Assembly: GCA_022495995.1 (NCBI GenBank)
Contig: JAFEMH010006961.1
Location: 1 to 64,000, forward strand
Source: Adenophora triphylla var. japonica
Taxonomy: Eukaryota > Streptophyta > Magnoliopsida > Asterales > Campanulaceae
Direction: 5' to 3'
DNA length: 64,000 nucleotides
Below the pieces are notes generated by a model, which worked only from the letters and a program-made list of their open reading frames with translations, was not told the DNA's origin and did no database searches. Below are positions 1-10,565 of this stretch, piece by piece (within the stretch, counting starts at the first letter, position 1; every line of letters begins with the position of its first letter). The position numbers were made by a program, and so were the translations under genes.

Positions 1-1690
1 GATAACTCTGCCTTTGACAAAACCACTTTGTTGAGGAGATAACGTCTGATACGGGGAGAATCCAAGGAAAAAGACGCGCACGTAAGAAGCTTCGTGGTGA
101 TAACTTTTTATTGTTAAAGTTACAAAGACTAATAGGTCTAAGTCTCCGAAAAAGAAGTAGGAGCTGACAACCTTAGGAATAGTAACAATCAAGGTGCTAG
201 TCCAAATTCTCTAGGCATTTGAAAACCAGAGAAAAAGTCGCCAATAGCTCTATAGAAATCATCTTTAATAATGTCCCAACAACCTTTATAAAATTCCCCC
301 GTAAAACCATCAGGACCGGCTGCACTTTGCCCATTCATCTTAAAAACCACATCCCTAATCTCATCCATAGTAGGAACGCCAGTAAGCATGGTGTTATCTT
401 CATCATTGATCAGCCGAGGAATGAGGAAAGAGAATTCATCAGAAGGATTTTGATGCGAACCTTGAAGTTGCTCAGAGTAGAAATTAACTGCTTCATCTTT
501 AATATCATTTTGGTCCGTAAGCCAATCACCTTGACGATTTTTAATACGATGAATGAACAGCCTTTGTCTTTTCTTCTTAACCGTAGCATGAAAAAATTTT
601 GTATTTCTGTCTCCCGCCTTTAACCATTGCAAATTTGCTTTTTGAGCCCATAAATCCTCTTCTATTTTCATCTTTTGAAGGAGATTAGCCTGAGCAAGAC
701 CCAAAGCAGCCCTTGACTCCTCATTGCCGAGTTGTTGATGCTGAATTTCTCTATATAAAACTTCATCTTCAGCATTTTTAATTTGCTGATCCACTCTGCC
801 ATACACCTGTTTATTCCAAACGTAAATACACTTCCTAAGCCGCCCCAACTTTTTAGCAAAAGAAACCATAGGCCTCCCATCCATTGGAACAGCCCAAGAA
901 TCTTGGACAAGCTTAGAAAAGGAATGATGCTTCAACCAGATGTTTAGGAACCGAAATGAAGATTTCTTCACATCTCCTTCCATAAAAACATTCACAAGGA
1001 TAGGAGCATGATCGTAACATAATCTGGATAAATGAGTAACTCGAGAATTAGAAAACATATTCAGCCATTTCTCATTGTACATAGCTCTATCCAGCCGTTG
1101 ATAAATGGCTCTTCTACCCCTTTGTTTATTGTACCAAGTAGCCATATTCCCCTCAAAACCAGCATCCATTAAATTTGAATATTGGATCATGTCAGAGAAT
1201 TCCGTAACAGCCATATTATTGATAGGTTTACCACCTATTTTCTCCGATTGATCTAAAACGCAGTTAAAATCACCAATAACCATCCAAGGAAAATCCACAT
1301 CACTAATGGCCATTAAATCATCCCAAAGAGAAATCCGAGTGAATCTATTGCAGCTTGCATGAACAAAAGAAACCCACACGTAATCAGCCCATAAAGTGAT
1401 GAGTGACTTGCACAGTAAGAGATTGAGAGGAGTCATGAATAATCGTGACTTGAAGACCATGCTTCCAAACAACCCAAATTCTCGTTACTAGCATTAGCCA
1501 TGCCACTTTCACAACCCACTTTTCGAATAAAGCCGATCCAAAGAATTATTTGCAGCTTTCGGTTCATAAAGAGCAAATAGAGAAACCCCATAATTGCGAA
1601 ATAATCGCAATTCTACTTAACAAATGTGGCACCGTTAGCAATACCACGAGCATTCCAACTAATAAAACTAATCATTAAAACTAAAAAGAG
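1..1690 (-). pseudogene. LINE-1 ORF2 fragment: APE-type endonuclease and start of reverse transcriptase
   Basis: The product would nick target DNA and copy the LINE RNA. The longest open piece is 189-1472 (427 codons). It shows endonuclease motifs in order: GDFNCVLD, then RRAIYQRLDRAMYN, then YDHAPI. After a linker with DRNTKFFHATVKKKRQR comes the start of the RT domain (SAAGPDGFTGEFYKGCWDII). The N-terminal 70 or so codons (about 1473-1690) are interrupted by stops. The reading frame is lost at 189, although related sequence continues to position 1 (compare 22190-22240 in LINE-2). The catalytic RT box lies off-window. It is a pseudogene as it stands. Confidence 0.85.
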
Positions 1691-1725
1691 GGAGAGTAAA
1701 TGAGGAGATAAAACGAAGAGGGAAC

Positions 1726-3261
1726 TCACAGTGAGGGGGATTTCTCCCTACTTTTTTTCCTTTTATGAGTAACAGTAATGAAACCGTCATCATCTTGGGC
1801 CTGCAATGCGGTTAGAGATTCTTTGAAATCCATTTGCATGTTCATGACTTGATTCAGCGAGGTAACTTGAGGAGCTCTAGGCGACAGATTAAGTGAACCA
1901 AAAGCATTCATCTTTGCATGGGAAGTAGATTTTACACGCATAGCAGAATCATCTCGCAAAGGCGTGCATAATTTAAGAGGATCTTGAACTTCAGGAATAG
2001 ATATATGAATATCCTCCCCTCCGTCCATTTCTGAGAGACCAGCCTTAGTCTTTATAGCCTTTAGGCTTTTAGACAGAGCATCGTTAACAGACTTTGGCAA
2101 AGCAATACCCCTTCTAGCCATCAAAGGAGCCGTGAATTCCTTAGAGCCACCATCTATCTTCGTAAGATCAATAACATCTTTTTTGGCTTCATTCAAATCA
2201 GCACTCTTGCTTGTACCTTCTTGATTACCCTTAATTTTGTCTTTCCGAATCCAAGCTTCATTTTTTGTTTCCCCCTTCTTATGATCATCCTTTTCATCTC
2301 TTTTCAATCCTTGATCAGCCTTCTTCTTCCCATCCCCATCACCATTTTTCTTGAATTCAGAATTTAGAATACGACAATTAAAAGTGTCATGACCTAATAG
2401 AGAACAATGGCTGCAATACATAGGCATGTTATCATACTCAACAGGCTGCACAAAACTCGGCATACAATCACCACAATCTATATGAATTTTTTCAGGCAGC
2501 CGTTTTAATAAATCCACTTGCACCAAAATTTTAGCCACACTTGGCCTAGACAATTCAGCCGTAGCTTTATCAATCGACATAGGCTTTCCAAAGATTCGAG
2601 CCAAAGAGAATAGAAAGATTTTATTGAATAGATGAACCGGCAATCCAGGAAGACTTACCCAAACAGGAACAATAGAGGAATCCGTTTGAGGCTTCCAAGA
2701 AGGTGTCCAAACTGAAGTACGCATAGGAAATCTGTTCACATACCATACCTCCCTAGTCCAAATGCGTTGGAAGTCTTCTTCATTAGTGAGTTGAATCAAC
2801 ATATGACGAGAATCAATATGGCCCAATTTATATGCTCCCTTCAAATGAAACGTAGCAAAAGCAATTCTTGCAGCCTCCATAGTAGGTCTGCCATTAGAAA
2901 ATTTTCCAACCAATGTCCAAGCAAAAGGCTTAAGCAAAAGGCTTAAGCAAAAGGCTTAAGCAAAAGCCTCTAAAGCTTCCTTCGAAAGTTTCAAAGACGG
3001 CATACCTTTGTGAATAGCAGCTGGTATCAATGGAATATCTTGGATTGGGGTTGGTTGCGAGGGGCTGAATATTGAAGCAAAGGATTTATTAGGGTTAGGG
3101 GGAAGCGGCGCTTTAGGGTTAGCATGAGGGGGAATTACGGCTTCAGCAATAGTTGGTTCAGCAACAGGGTTTTGCTGATTAGGGCTGATATTATGATTGG
3201 AAACAAGATTTGCAATAGAAGGAAGAGGAGGAAATATGGCCGGATCAGCCATGGAGGCCAA
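1726..3261 (-). pseudogene. LINE-1 ORF1 (DUF4283 domain plus CCHC zinc knuckle), frameshifted
   Basis: This is the RNA-binding ORF1 protein of a plant L1 LINE. The N-terminal 101 codons (2956-3261) are proline-rich and end in LSKEALEAFA. The main piece (1726-2937, 403 codons) begins in the DUF4283 region (WTLVGKFSNGRPTMEAARIA) and reaches a CX2CX4HX4C knuckle (YCSHCSLLGHDTFNC). It ends in a basic, lysine-rich tail and the conserved C-terminal DDGFITVTHKRKK. The two pieces are put out of frame by a 13-bp tandem expansion at 2921-2972. The ATG at 3259-3261 matches the start in LINE-2 and LINE-3. Apart from that one break the frame is intact. Confidence 0.88.
2921..2972. repeat. 13-bp tandem repeat (gcaaaaggcttaa), three perfect copies plus one diverged
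   Basis: Units start at 2921, 2934, 2947 and 2960. The paralogous position in LINE-3 (about 60375-60400) shows only two such blocks. Two extra units add 26 bp, which is not a multiple of three, and this accounts for the ORF1 frame break. Confidence 0.9.
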
Positions 3262-3350
3262 ACCCTAATTAGGGTTCTACCAAAAAACGGCAAAACCTAG
3301 AGAGAATATAGTTTTAGTGCGTGTGTGTGTTTTTTATGCTTACCGCAAAA

Positions 3351-3990
3351 ACCCCCTATACCCTATACCCTATACTCTATACCCTATATACTATACCCTA
3401 TACCTCATACCCTATACCCTATATACTATACCCTATACCCTATATACTATACCCTATACCCTAAACCCTATACCCTATACCCTATACTCTATTCCCTATA
3501 CTCTATACCCTATACCTTATACCCTATATACTATACCATATACCCTATATACTACACCCTATACCCTAAACCCTATACCCTATACCCTATACTCTATACC
3601 CTATATACTATACCCTATACCCTATACTCTATACCCTATACTCTATACCCTATACCCTATACCCTATACCCTATACTCTATACCCTATATACTATACCCT
3701 ATACCCCATATCCTATACCCTATATACTATACCATATACCATATATACTATATCCTATACCCAAAACCCTATACCCTATACCCTATACTCTATACCCTAT
3801 ATACTATACCCTATACCCTATACTCTATACCCTATACCCTATACTCTATACCCTATACCCTATACCCTATACCCTATACTCTATACCCTATATACTATAC
3901 CCTATACCTAAAACCCTATACCCTATATACTATACCCTATACCCTATACCCTATATACTATACCCTATACCCTAAACCCTATACCCTATA
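3351..3990. repeat. Degenerate telomere-like heptamer array (CCCTATA)n with scattered CCCTAAA
   Basis: About 640 bp is built from 7-bp units, mainly ccctata, with ctctata and tatacta variants that often alternate to give a 14-bp period. Canonical plant telomere units (ccctaaa) occur singly near 3465, 3565 and 3970. The array lies between the 5' end of LINE-1 and a CACTA terminus 63 bp to its right. Because seven is coprime to three, it creates long meaningless open frames. It could be an old interstitial telomeric tract or a subterminal satellite of the CACTA element. Confidence 0.95.
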
Positions 3991-4053
3991 TTATTTTTTA
4001 TCCGTCGCTAATCCCTCGCTATTCTGTCGCTATTTGACAGTTTTCTTGTAGTG

Positions 4054-5003
4054 ATAGATAATCATTTCAAATGGTCCACATTATTTACTTTCTTGCAAAT
4101 CCCCCTCCCTAGTCTAAGATGCTCACCTTGGAACTCTTTCCTTTGATGAATATCATCTAGACTCACATAATTAGGTCACACAAGATGTATGAGATACACT
4201 TGAGTATAGGCCTCAAGGATGGTCCTTCTTGTGACCACCTTAGAGATCTTCCTCTAAAGTTGATACATCTTGACCTATTTCTTGTTTTATCAAATTTACT
4301 TTCATGTCAAATCCCCTTCCCCTTTGTAAATGACATGTTTTCAAGTCCTATAAAGTGGATTTATCACTTATGACCACTAATCAAAGTCTAGGGAAGGAGA
4401 GGACAAAACATGGATGCCAAAAAATTCAAACATTTCCTTTACTTTCTGTTTACAGTTACATTTCCAGTTAAGTCCTGTAAATCAAGTTAAATTTCTGGAA
4501 ATTACAGTGACTGATTAGAAAACTGTATAAAATATTGACAGTGCAGGTTAGTCCGCGTGGATAAGATTGCACTACAATCTCATCCACGCGGATAACATTG
4601 TCATCTGCAAACAGTTTTCAAGTTTCTGTTATTTTCCAGTTTAGTCACTGTTTTTTAAATTGTTTTCTAGTTCAGTCCCTCGCATTTCTGTTATTTCCAG
4701 AAAATTCTTTAAGTCAAAATCCTATTTCAAAACACACACACACAACAAAGTGTTTCAAGTGAGGAAGACTCGTCGTACAAGGCATTCCGGGTGAACGCCA
4801 AACGTTCTTCCTGGAGTGTAACGTGTGACCTCCGAACTCATTTCTCTAATTTTGGGCATTTTTCAAAGTTTTGGCCATTAAACTAAAAACGGCGTGGCGA
4901 CTCCATTGATTTTTTAAAGTCTGATAAAAATAGATTTTTCAAAAAACATCCAAAAGCATTTGTCGGGCATGCCAAAAAAAAGGGAAAAATCGGGTACATC
5001 ACA
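4054..5003 (+). mobile_element. Tat-A 5' LTR, 3' portion only
   Basis: This 950-bp stretch matches 30290-31266 along its whole length by eye, so the two are LTRs of one element. The upstream part of this LTR is displaced off-window by CACTA-2. The LTR ends with ...acatcaca at 5003 and is followed at once by a primer-binding site. A strong dyad at 4553-4591 and a CA microsatellite at 4733-4744 lie within it. No coding potential is visible. Confidence 0.8.
4553..4591. promoter_or_regulatory. 17-bp inverted repeat in Tat-A LTR
   Basis: CCGCGTGGATAAGATTG (4553-4569) pairs with CAATCTCATCCACGCGG (4575-4591) across a 5-base loop, with one mismatch. A decayed copy lies at the same place in the 3' LTR (30810-30850), and a related one occurs at 29635-29690. 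The role is unknown. It could be an LTR protein-binding dyad or an RNA hairpin. Confidence 0.6.
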
Positions 5004-5004
5004 G

Positions 5005-5022
5005 TGACGACTCTGCTGGTGA
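5005..5022 (+). other. Tat-A primer-binding site (tRNA-Arg type)
   Basis: The sequence tgacgactctgctggtga lies one base after the LTR end and closely resembles the TGGCGACTCTGC site of element B. Tat and Ogre gypsy elements are known to prime from tRNA-Arg. The second G of the expected TGGCGACTC is A here. Confidence 0.65.
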
Positions 5023-6450
5023 CTTATAAGCTTTTTTTTAAAAAAAACTCGTATTTTAAATAATAAATAAAACTTGTTTTTCAAAAAAAAAAACTGTTGT
5101 GGGTCAAACTTCCGTCCCAACACTTAACTTTTGTTTTTGTGTGTGTATGTGTTTTTCCATTATGCGTTGTTATCAGTTTGACCGTCCCCGAAAAGTCAAA
5201 TTTTTGACTTTCGGATCCATTTCCTTAACTGTTCAAATCTTTAGGTGCTTATGTGCTTTCATGCTTTCAAAATGCTCAGTATATAGGCTGGAAACCATTA
5301 ACCTTCCCATCAAACGCTTCAATTTTAGAGTCTGGGATAAAATATGGTTTAACAACGCCACGTACTGGTATCATTTAAAAAAATGTTTTCAAAAAAATAA
5401 AATCTTTTTTGCATGCATCATGCCTTTAAGACACATTTGAAAATTTTTATTTTTACATAAAGTGGAATGTAGATCGCCGCACACTACGCGCATGCGACCA
5501 TACAATGCACACTACGTCCTTAACCCGGGAAATTTCAGTAGCAACCTGGGAGGCCTTACTATGCCTTTCGGTGCAAGCACGGGATGACCCAAATAGCCAT
5601 TGGTTTACCCTCATGTCGACCCTGCACTTGTCCATGACACCCATTTAGTCCGAGACTTGGTTAGTTTTTGGTCCGGTCTGTGTCAAACCGTGTCAGTGTA
5701 TACCTCACGTCGTTCAAACCCTAGTCAACGTGCCAAGTTAGGATCCTCCGTGGACCTAAATCAGTCGAAGTCATGCCGATTTTCCGTCATGAATTTTGAC
5801 TCGATCTTGACTGGGGCTCGGACTTTGACCCACGTGGTTTATGCACCGGCTCGCGGTGTGACACCGAGTCATCAAGGATTAATGCCCAGTCCATGCTCAG
5901 TTACCACCTAACTACGACGAGTCAAGATCTTTTGTGGACAATTGTCAGTCAAGGTCATGCCGACTTTTCGTCAGGCACCTTAACTCGATTTTGACCCTCG
6001 ACACTGGCTTTGTCGGTAATTTACATCGAACACGCGTTAAGACTTCATGATTTGCCAGACCTTAGGTCCGTTTTCCTTTTAGGTCGGTGGGACCCGCTTG
6101 CCCTATGGAACCCTTGTTCGAGGTTACAGGTTGAGGGTCCGTAGCCGTAGTGATGGGTCCCACTGATCCAGGACTTAGAGTGGTAAAAAAAAAGGAGCAA
6201 TCTTTTCCAACTACCTAGGATTTGAGAAAAGGCATTTTATGTAAACTCGAACAAATAATCACATGTTGCATGAGCCCTAAGCCCAAACACCAACCTGTTT
6301 TGCTTTCTCGAGTCTGAACCACACCCTTTTGTGCCTTCCACAGTAAGCAAAGTTTGGATCAAGATCCCGGGTCATCGTTTGTTCAACTCAATCATTCCGG
6401 AATTAAATACTTCATCAATTTCTTCCTTCGCTTCAGCTCAGAGTTTCAGA
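5023..6450 (+). other. Tat-A untranslated leader
   Basis: This is the long 5' leader between the primer-binding site and gag, typical of Tat elements. It resembles the leader of element B in layout, for example a block with cccgggatgaccc at 5580-5600 against 49530-49550. Short open frames here (such as 5099-5440 and 5600-5911) have no recognisable domains and are treated as chance. Confidence 0.6.
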
Positions 6451-8236
6451 ATGGCCAGCTCAGAGGAGAACAGTGGGGGACGTACGACTCCACACCCCGA
6501 GAATCCGCAAAATGCCGAATAGTGGAATCAGATGTTAGAACAGATAAGACAACATCAAGAGGCTCAGATCAGTCAGTTATTGGAAAGTGTCAGAACCCAG
6601 GGACTAGCAATTGTTCGCAACCCTAATGGAACCTTTATGGTTGATGCAGAGATTGAAGCTAATTCCCTTCCTGGGCATGCGAACTACCGTCGAATGCCTT
6701 GCTCCCTTTCGTGTGGAACTTCTAATGGGCCAAGTATTCCCCGTCCTATAACTCAGCCTTTCTCTCAACCCTTACAGCTTGGTACTCCTCAGCAGTCCGA
6801 TCTAGGTCAACCTGCCCCCGGTGCCTCTCAGGTTTCACCACTGGGCTTGAATCAGTTTGCTTTCGCCCCACAGCTTGGAATGGGTCAGTTTGCTACTCCA
6901 AAGCCTCGATGTAGTCCAGGCCATCAATTTGGAATTGGTCAGTTCAGTACATCTTAGCCTCATCAAATCGGCACTCCTCAGCAGTCCGATCTAGGTCAAC
7001 CTGCCCCCTGTGCCTCTCAGGTTTCACCACTTCAGGTTTGAATCGGTTGCTTTTGTGCCACAACTTGGAATGGGTCGGTTTACTACGTCACAACCTCGGT
7101 CAGATCCAGGTTATCACTTGGAATGGAGTCGATTCGCAACTTCTCAAGCCCAGCAGGTTTGACATGGCTCCGCAAGCCATTTTGGAGTCGGTTCGCTTCT
7201 CGAGCTCCATGGTTCGGAGGGGGTCAGCTTGCTTCCATCAATTCTCAAGGCCCACTTGCCCCTGTGATACTACAAGCTCATATGGGCCACCAGGCTTTTA
7301 TCACCATCATCAGACTCACCGTATTCACAACATCCTCCAAGCTCTATCCCGCCCCTTCGGTTGGGAAGTCCAACAAGGTCAAATGCTCCTCAACCATTTC
7401 TCCACCCGGCTGTTACGCAAGATGCTCCCGCTCATCAAGTACAGTATACAAATTACCCTTATAGTCACGTTCCTCAGTGTGGTCAAGACACGTTCAGTCC
7501 TACTTCTATGGTGCCTCAAACCTCATATCTTCAGCAGCCTTTTGGATCCGCACTCACTACTCCCTGGTATCCAGTCATTACGAGCCATATATCCTCATCT
7601 TCGATAGCTGTCAGGCCTTATGAGGCCCCTTATAAGTCTCACCACCCCCGATCCTTCGGTCCATATTCTTGTGCTTCAAGTTTGACTTATGAGGAGGGTT
7701 ACGGTCACGCTTTTAATGCTCAGACTGTCATTCCTCCCACCAGAGTACTTCCTACTGTGGTTTCGTTTACTAATGCCAATCTTGTGGCGGGGTCATGCAG
7801 TCCTAGTGTTCCTATTGACTCGTTCGAAGGAATATTGGTAGAAACAATTAAGAAAATACAAGAAAGGCCTAGCAACGAGAGTATCGACAATCGCTCGACT
7901 CGAGCCATCTCACCATACCAACCTCGTGTATCTGACACAAAGGAGTTTTACACAAAGTTAAATCTCAATGCTTACATCGATGGTTACATCAAAAGGGTTC
8001 GTGCACGGGGAAGCACTACTGGTCTGAACATGTCTCACCGCTATAAAACTTACCCTTCCAACACGGCTGCAACATCCGGTAAAGGAAAGAAGGCATTGTG
8101 TACAATTGACGGCATCCAAAAGGAACAAATAAATAGTGGTCCTCTAAGGCAGCGAGAACATTTTGATGATTTTGGGATACCCATGGGCTTAATTTTCAAG
8201 GATAAAACCAGCAAACTTGAGCGGTTCAGGGGTTAA
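6451..8236 (+). pseudogene. Tat-A first gag-like ORF, N-terminal low-complexity part
   Basis: This is the N-terminal half of a Tat-type gag polyprotein that would pack element RNA into particles. The start at 6451 (MASSEENSGG) matches the position of the element B start (MSSSPRN). TAG stops at 6520 and 6955 and later frameshifts break it. The readable parts are Q/P/S-rich (QISQLLESVRTQGLAIV, GTPQQSDLGQPAPG), as expected before the gag core. The last piece (7361-8236) ends in SKLERFRG. No retrotransposon gag core (the FDG...TYVLGM region of element B) is present, so this copy may be truncated and joined to 3' sequence near 8240. Confidence 0.6.
6781..7032 (+). repeat. 62-bp direct repeat inside gag-1
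   Basis: The block from ggtactcctcagcagtccg (6781) to the words cctctcaggtttcaccact recurs from 6970 with two or three changes, about 189 bp downstream. The 189-bp spacing keeps frame, so it looks like an in-frame segmental duplication in the low-complexity part of gag. Confidence 0.75.
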
Positions 8237-8989
8237 TCAAAGTGGGCAAGCTTGAGCGCCCCAATGGACCAAAACCAGCAAACTCTGTTTAGAATGGTGA
8301 CCAAGTCGATGACCAAGGCTCAAATCCAACAACAAAGAGTAGCTAGACTAGGGGCTACCCATCCTTAAATTAAATTAAAATGTTAAAACAGTCTTTTAGT
8401 CAACCTTCATAGGTTCTAGTATTTTTCTCTTTCACCTAAGTCCGTCTTGGACATTTGTTGTTTTAGTCCATCTTGGGCATAGTAGTATGTCTAACTTTCT
8501 ATTTATATAAGTCTTTTTTTCTTTTCTCGCTAGACTCGAAACATTATTTGCACATCTACATTACATTTAATGAAATTGTTTTATTTTAAATGATCACTCG
8601 CATTTCTCAACAAATAATCTCTTGAAATGATTAAGATTATAATTAATCAGTGTGAGAAAGTCAAACTGATGTCCTCTCCATACACTCTTCTTGGCTTCCC
8701 AAAAGGCACATATCAAAGATGCTCACTTTTTCCCGAAATCTACACCTGCACTTTGACCAACTCCACATTGGTGCCATCATGAAGTGTCAAGACTTGAAAT
8801 GTCAAGATCAAAAAGCTAGGGGCTTCCTCTCCTCTCTATGTGTGCTAAATGAAGTTCAACCCGTGTCAACATTAAAGCCAAAGAGCTTGCATCGAAAGTC
8901 GGCAATTCACAAGAGAAGAATTCAAAGCTCGAAGAGGCGACAAAGCGTGCATAGAAGAAAGTTCAAAGAACAAACTGGCAAGTCAAAGG
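8237..8989 (+). other. Tat-A internal non-coding stretch after gag-1
   Basis: This is AT-rich sequence with scattered stops in every frame. I recognise no domain. It leads into the tandem-repeat tract at 8990 and is probably untranslated 3' sequence of a rearranged Tat copy. Confidence 0.4.
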
Positions 8990-9345
8990 TCCTCAAATTC
9001 TTAAAAGATTCTCAACTCTCAAATGGATCCCAAACTCTCAAATGTTTCTCCAATTTCCAGTTTCCAAAAAAAAAGAGGAAGCAGAAGAACCTCAAATTCT
9101 CAGAAAGTTCTAAAAATTCCCAAAAGGATTCTCTAAATCCTCAAATTCTCAAAAGGTTTCTTATTCTCCGAAAAGGAATCCTCAAGTTCTCCACATTCTA
9201 AAAATTCCCAAAAGGATCTTCAAATTCTCAAAAGGTCCTCCCAATTTCAAAAGAACCTCCCATTCTCAAAAGATTTTCCAATTCCCTAAAAGTTCTCAAG
9301 TCCTCAAAAGGAATCTCAATCTCCAGACTCCAAATTTCTCGAACT
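8990..9345 (+). repeat. Irregular tandem repeat, about 18 bp (ctcaaattctcaaaagg)
   Basis: Variants of ctcaaattctcaaaagg and tctaaaaattcccaaaagg follow each other for about 350 bp. Such tandem tracts between coding region and 3' LTR are known in Tat/Ogre elements. The 160-codon frame over 8719-9201 is a by-product of the repeats. Confidence 0.7.
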
Positions 9346-10565
9346 TTTATATCCTTTCTCTGTTTTTCTCTCCTCCAAAGAAGAAACAACAGTCAAGAAG
9401 CAATGGAACAAAGCAGCAAATCAAGGGTGACTCATCAAGGAACCATCTTAAGGCCCATGCCTCGTCAATCGGGCTCAAGCCCGAACTACGGTGACTTGAG
9501 ATCCTTATATTAAGGGGAACGTAGGCAACCAGAAATGGTCTGATCATAAACACATTCAAATTCCATAAAGTTGGTCTCCTCAATGGCCTCTCCTATACAC
9601 AATCTTTCTTCACAATTCGCCAACTTTGACTCATGGTATTGGTCGACTTTCTCCTCATGATTAATCAAAATGTTTGTTCATATCGAGATTAGGTGTTGAA
9701 TAACCCGAACAATAATAAAGGGTTTTAAGCAATCTTGTGATCATTTTTGAATAAAACATGTTTTCAGATGTCTTGACAAGTCTTCTTTTTCTACATTATA
9801 GGAAAAACAGAGCTAAACACTGATTTTCTGTCAGCAGGGGCTTCCATACACTTTTACGAACCTTTCTACACTTATGCTCTCTCAAAAGAGTCGAACCCAA
9901 AGCGAGTTCTTTTGTGCTTTTATCAAATGAGGCCATCAAATAATACAAATCGGGGATTCGTTCCTACTTTTTGAAAATATGCCCCTGCAGGTATACATTT
10001 CTAAATTTTCTTTCTTTTACATTTTTTCCGGTTGACTAATTGACTAAAGAAAATAATAAAGTAAATATTTCTATATTTACTTTATTATTTTGCTATATGA
10101 CGATTCAATTTGCATTAGAGCTGCATTGGACTCTTTATGGTGAGACTTTTGTCAAGTCATTTCTTTAGAGTGGGGCTTCTTTGGTCATTATGGGTCCACA
10201 TTGGTTCCTCCACTTTGCTACGAGATGGATTGAGTTTTTATTAGATTCATTTCAAGACCACTTTGCAACCAGGCCGAAGTTTTGCTCATGTCAAATGTAC
10301 AATCATGAGACTGAGGCTTTACCGAGTCACGTCTTCAAAATTGAGACTTCACCAAGACATTTCTCCAGACCAGGGCTTCGCCAGGCAAAGGGATATTTGA
10401 TCGCCATATTGGTCATGGGCTTGTAAAGTGCAGTTCCTTGATGTCCAAGGTTGAGGATGGAATTTTAACCGGAACCAGGGATTCATTATGATTTAATGGC
10501 AAACGATGGAATCCGAGTCCATAAAAATCCTAGTACCAATCAGAATGAGGTTTCAATGATCATTT
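9346..10565 (+). other. Tat-A internal spacer with a conserved motif at 9486-9530
   Basis: At 9486-9530 is a block reading aactacggtgacttgag, then ggggaacgtaggcaacc. The same block follows the integrase of element B at 54886-54940 and recurs at 28250 and 29228. Its presence in front of a second gag shows that element A is composite. The stretch 10100-10430 resembles 26630-26900 in style (ggcttcgccaggcaaa-like words), which again looks like 3' untranslated sequence. No gene is seen. Confidence 0.5.

Larger units (their letters stand above)
1..3310 (-). mobile_element. LINE-1: L1-type non-LTR retrotransposon, 3' part off-window
   Basis: On the minus strand an ORF1 with a nucleic-acid-binding zinc knuckle is followed by an ORF2 with an endonuclease and the start of a reverse transcriptase. 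This is the usual order of plant L1 LINEs. The 5' end lies near 3310, just before the telomere-like array, and the 3' part runs off the window. The 5' untranslated stretch (3262-3310) is GC-poor. Both ORFs carry frame breaks. The element lies inside the CACTA element that ends at 4053. The exact 5' boundary and any target duplication cannot be fixed because the other end is missing. Confidence 0.85.
1..4053. mobile_element. CACTA-2: right end of a CACTA (En/Spm) transposon inserted in Tat-A LTR
   Basis: The sequence ends at 4053 with the inverted terminus that reads CACTACAAGAAAACTGTC on the minus strand. Just inside are repeated tagcga-type words (4000-4035), which look like CACTA subterminal repeats. 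Beyond 4053 the LTR of element A resumes with ata. The intact 3' LTR copy has ...ctcc-ata-gatgatcat at 30286-30300, so the 3-bp target duplication is probably ata. The left end is off-window. The body seen here contains the telomere-like array and LINE-1. Confidence 0.75.

Noticed and set aside
3317..4051. Long open frames (216 and 244 codons) rich in Tyr, Pro and Ile
   Set aside because: They are translations of the 7-bp telomere-like array, which is open in several frames at once.
5099..5911. Plus-strand frames of 103-113 codons in the Tat-A leader
   Set aside because: They have no domain and no conservation with the element B leader frames, and a long untranslated leader is expected here.
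8719..9201. 160-codon frame with many Ser and Lys
   Set aside because: It covers the irregular 18-bp repeat tract and has no domain. The real start and end would lie in non-coding sequence.
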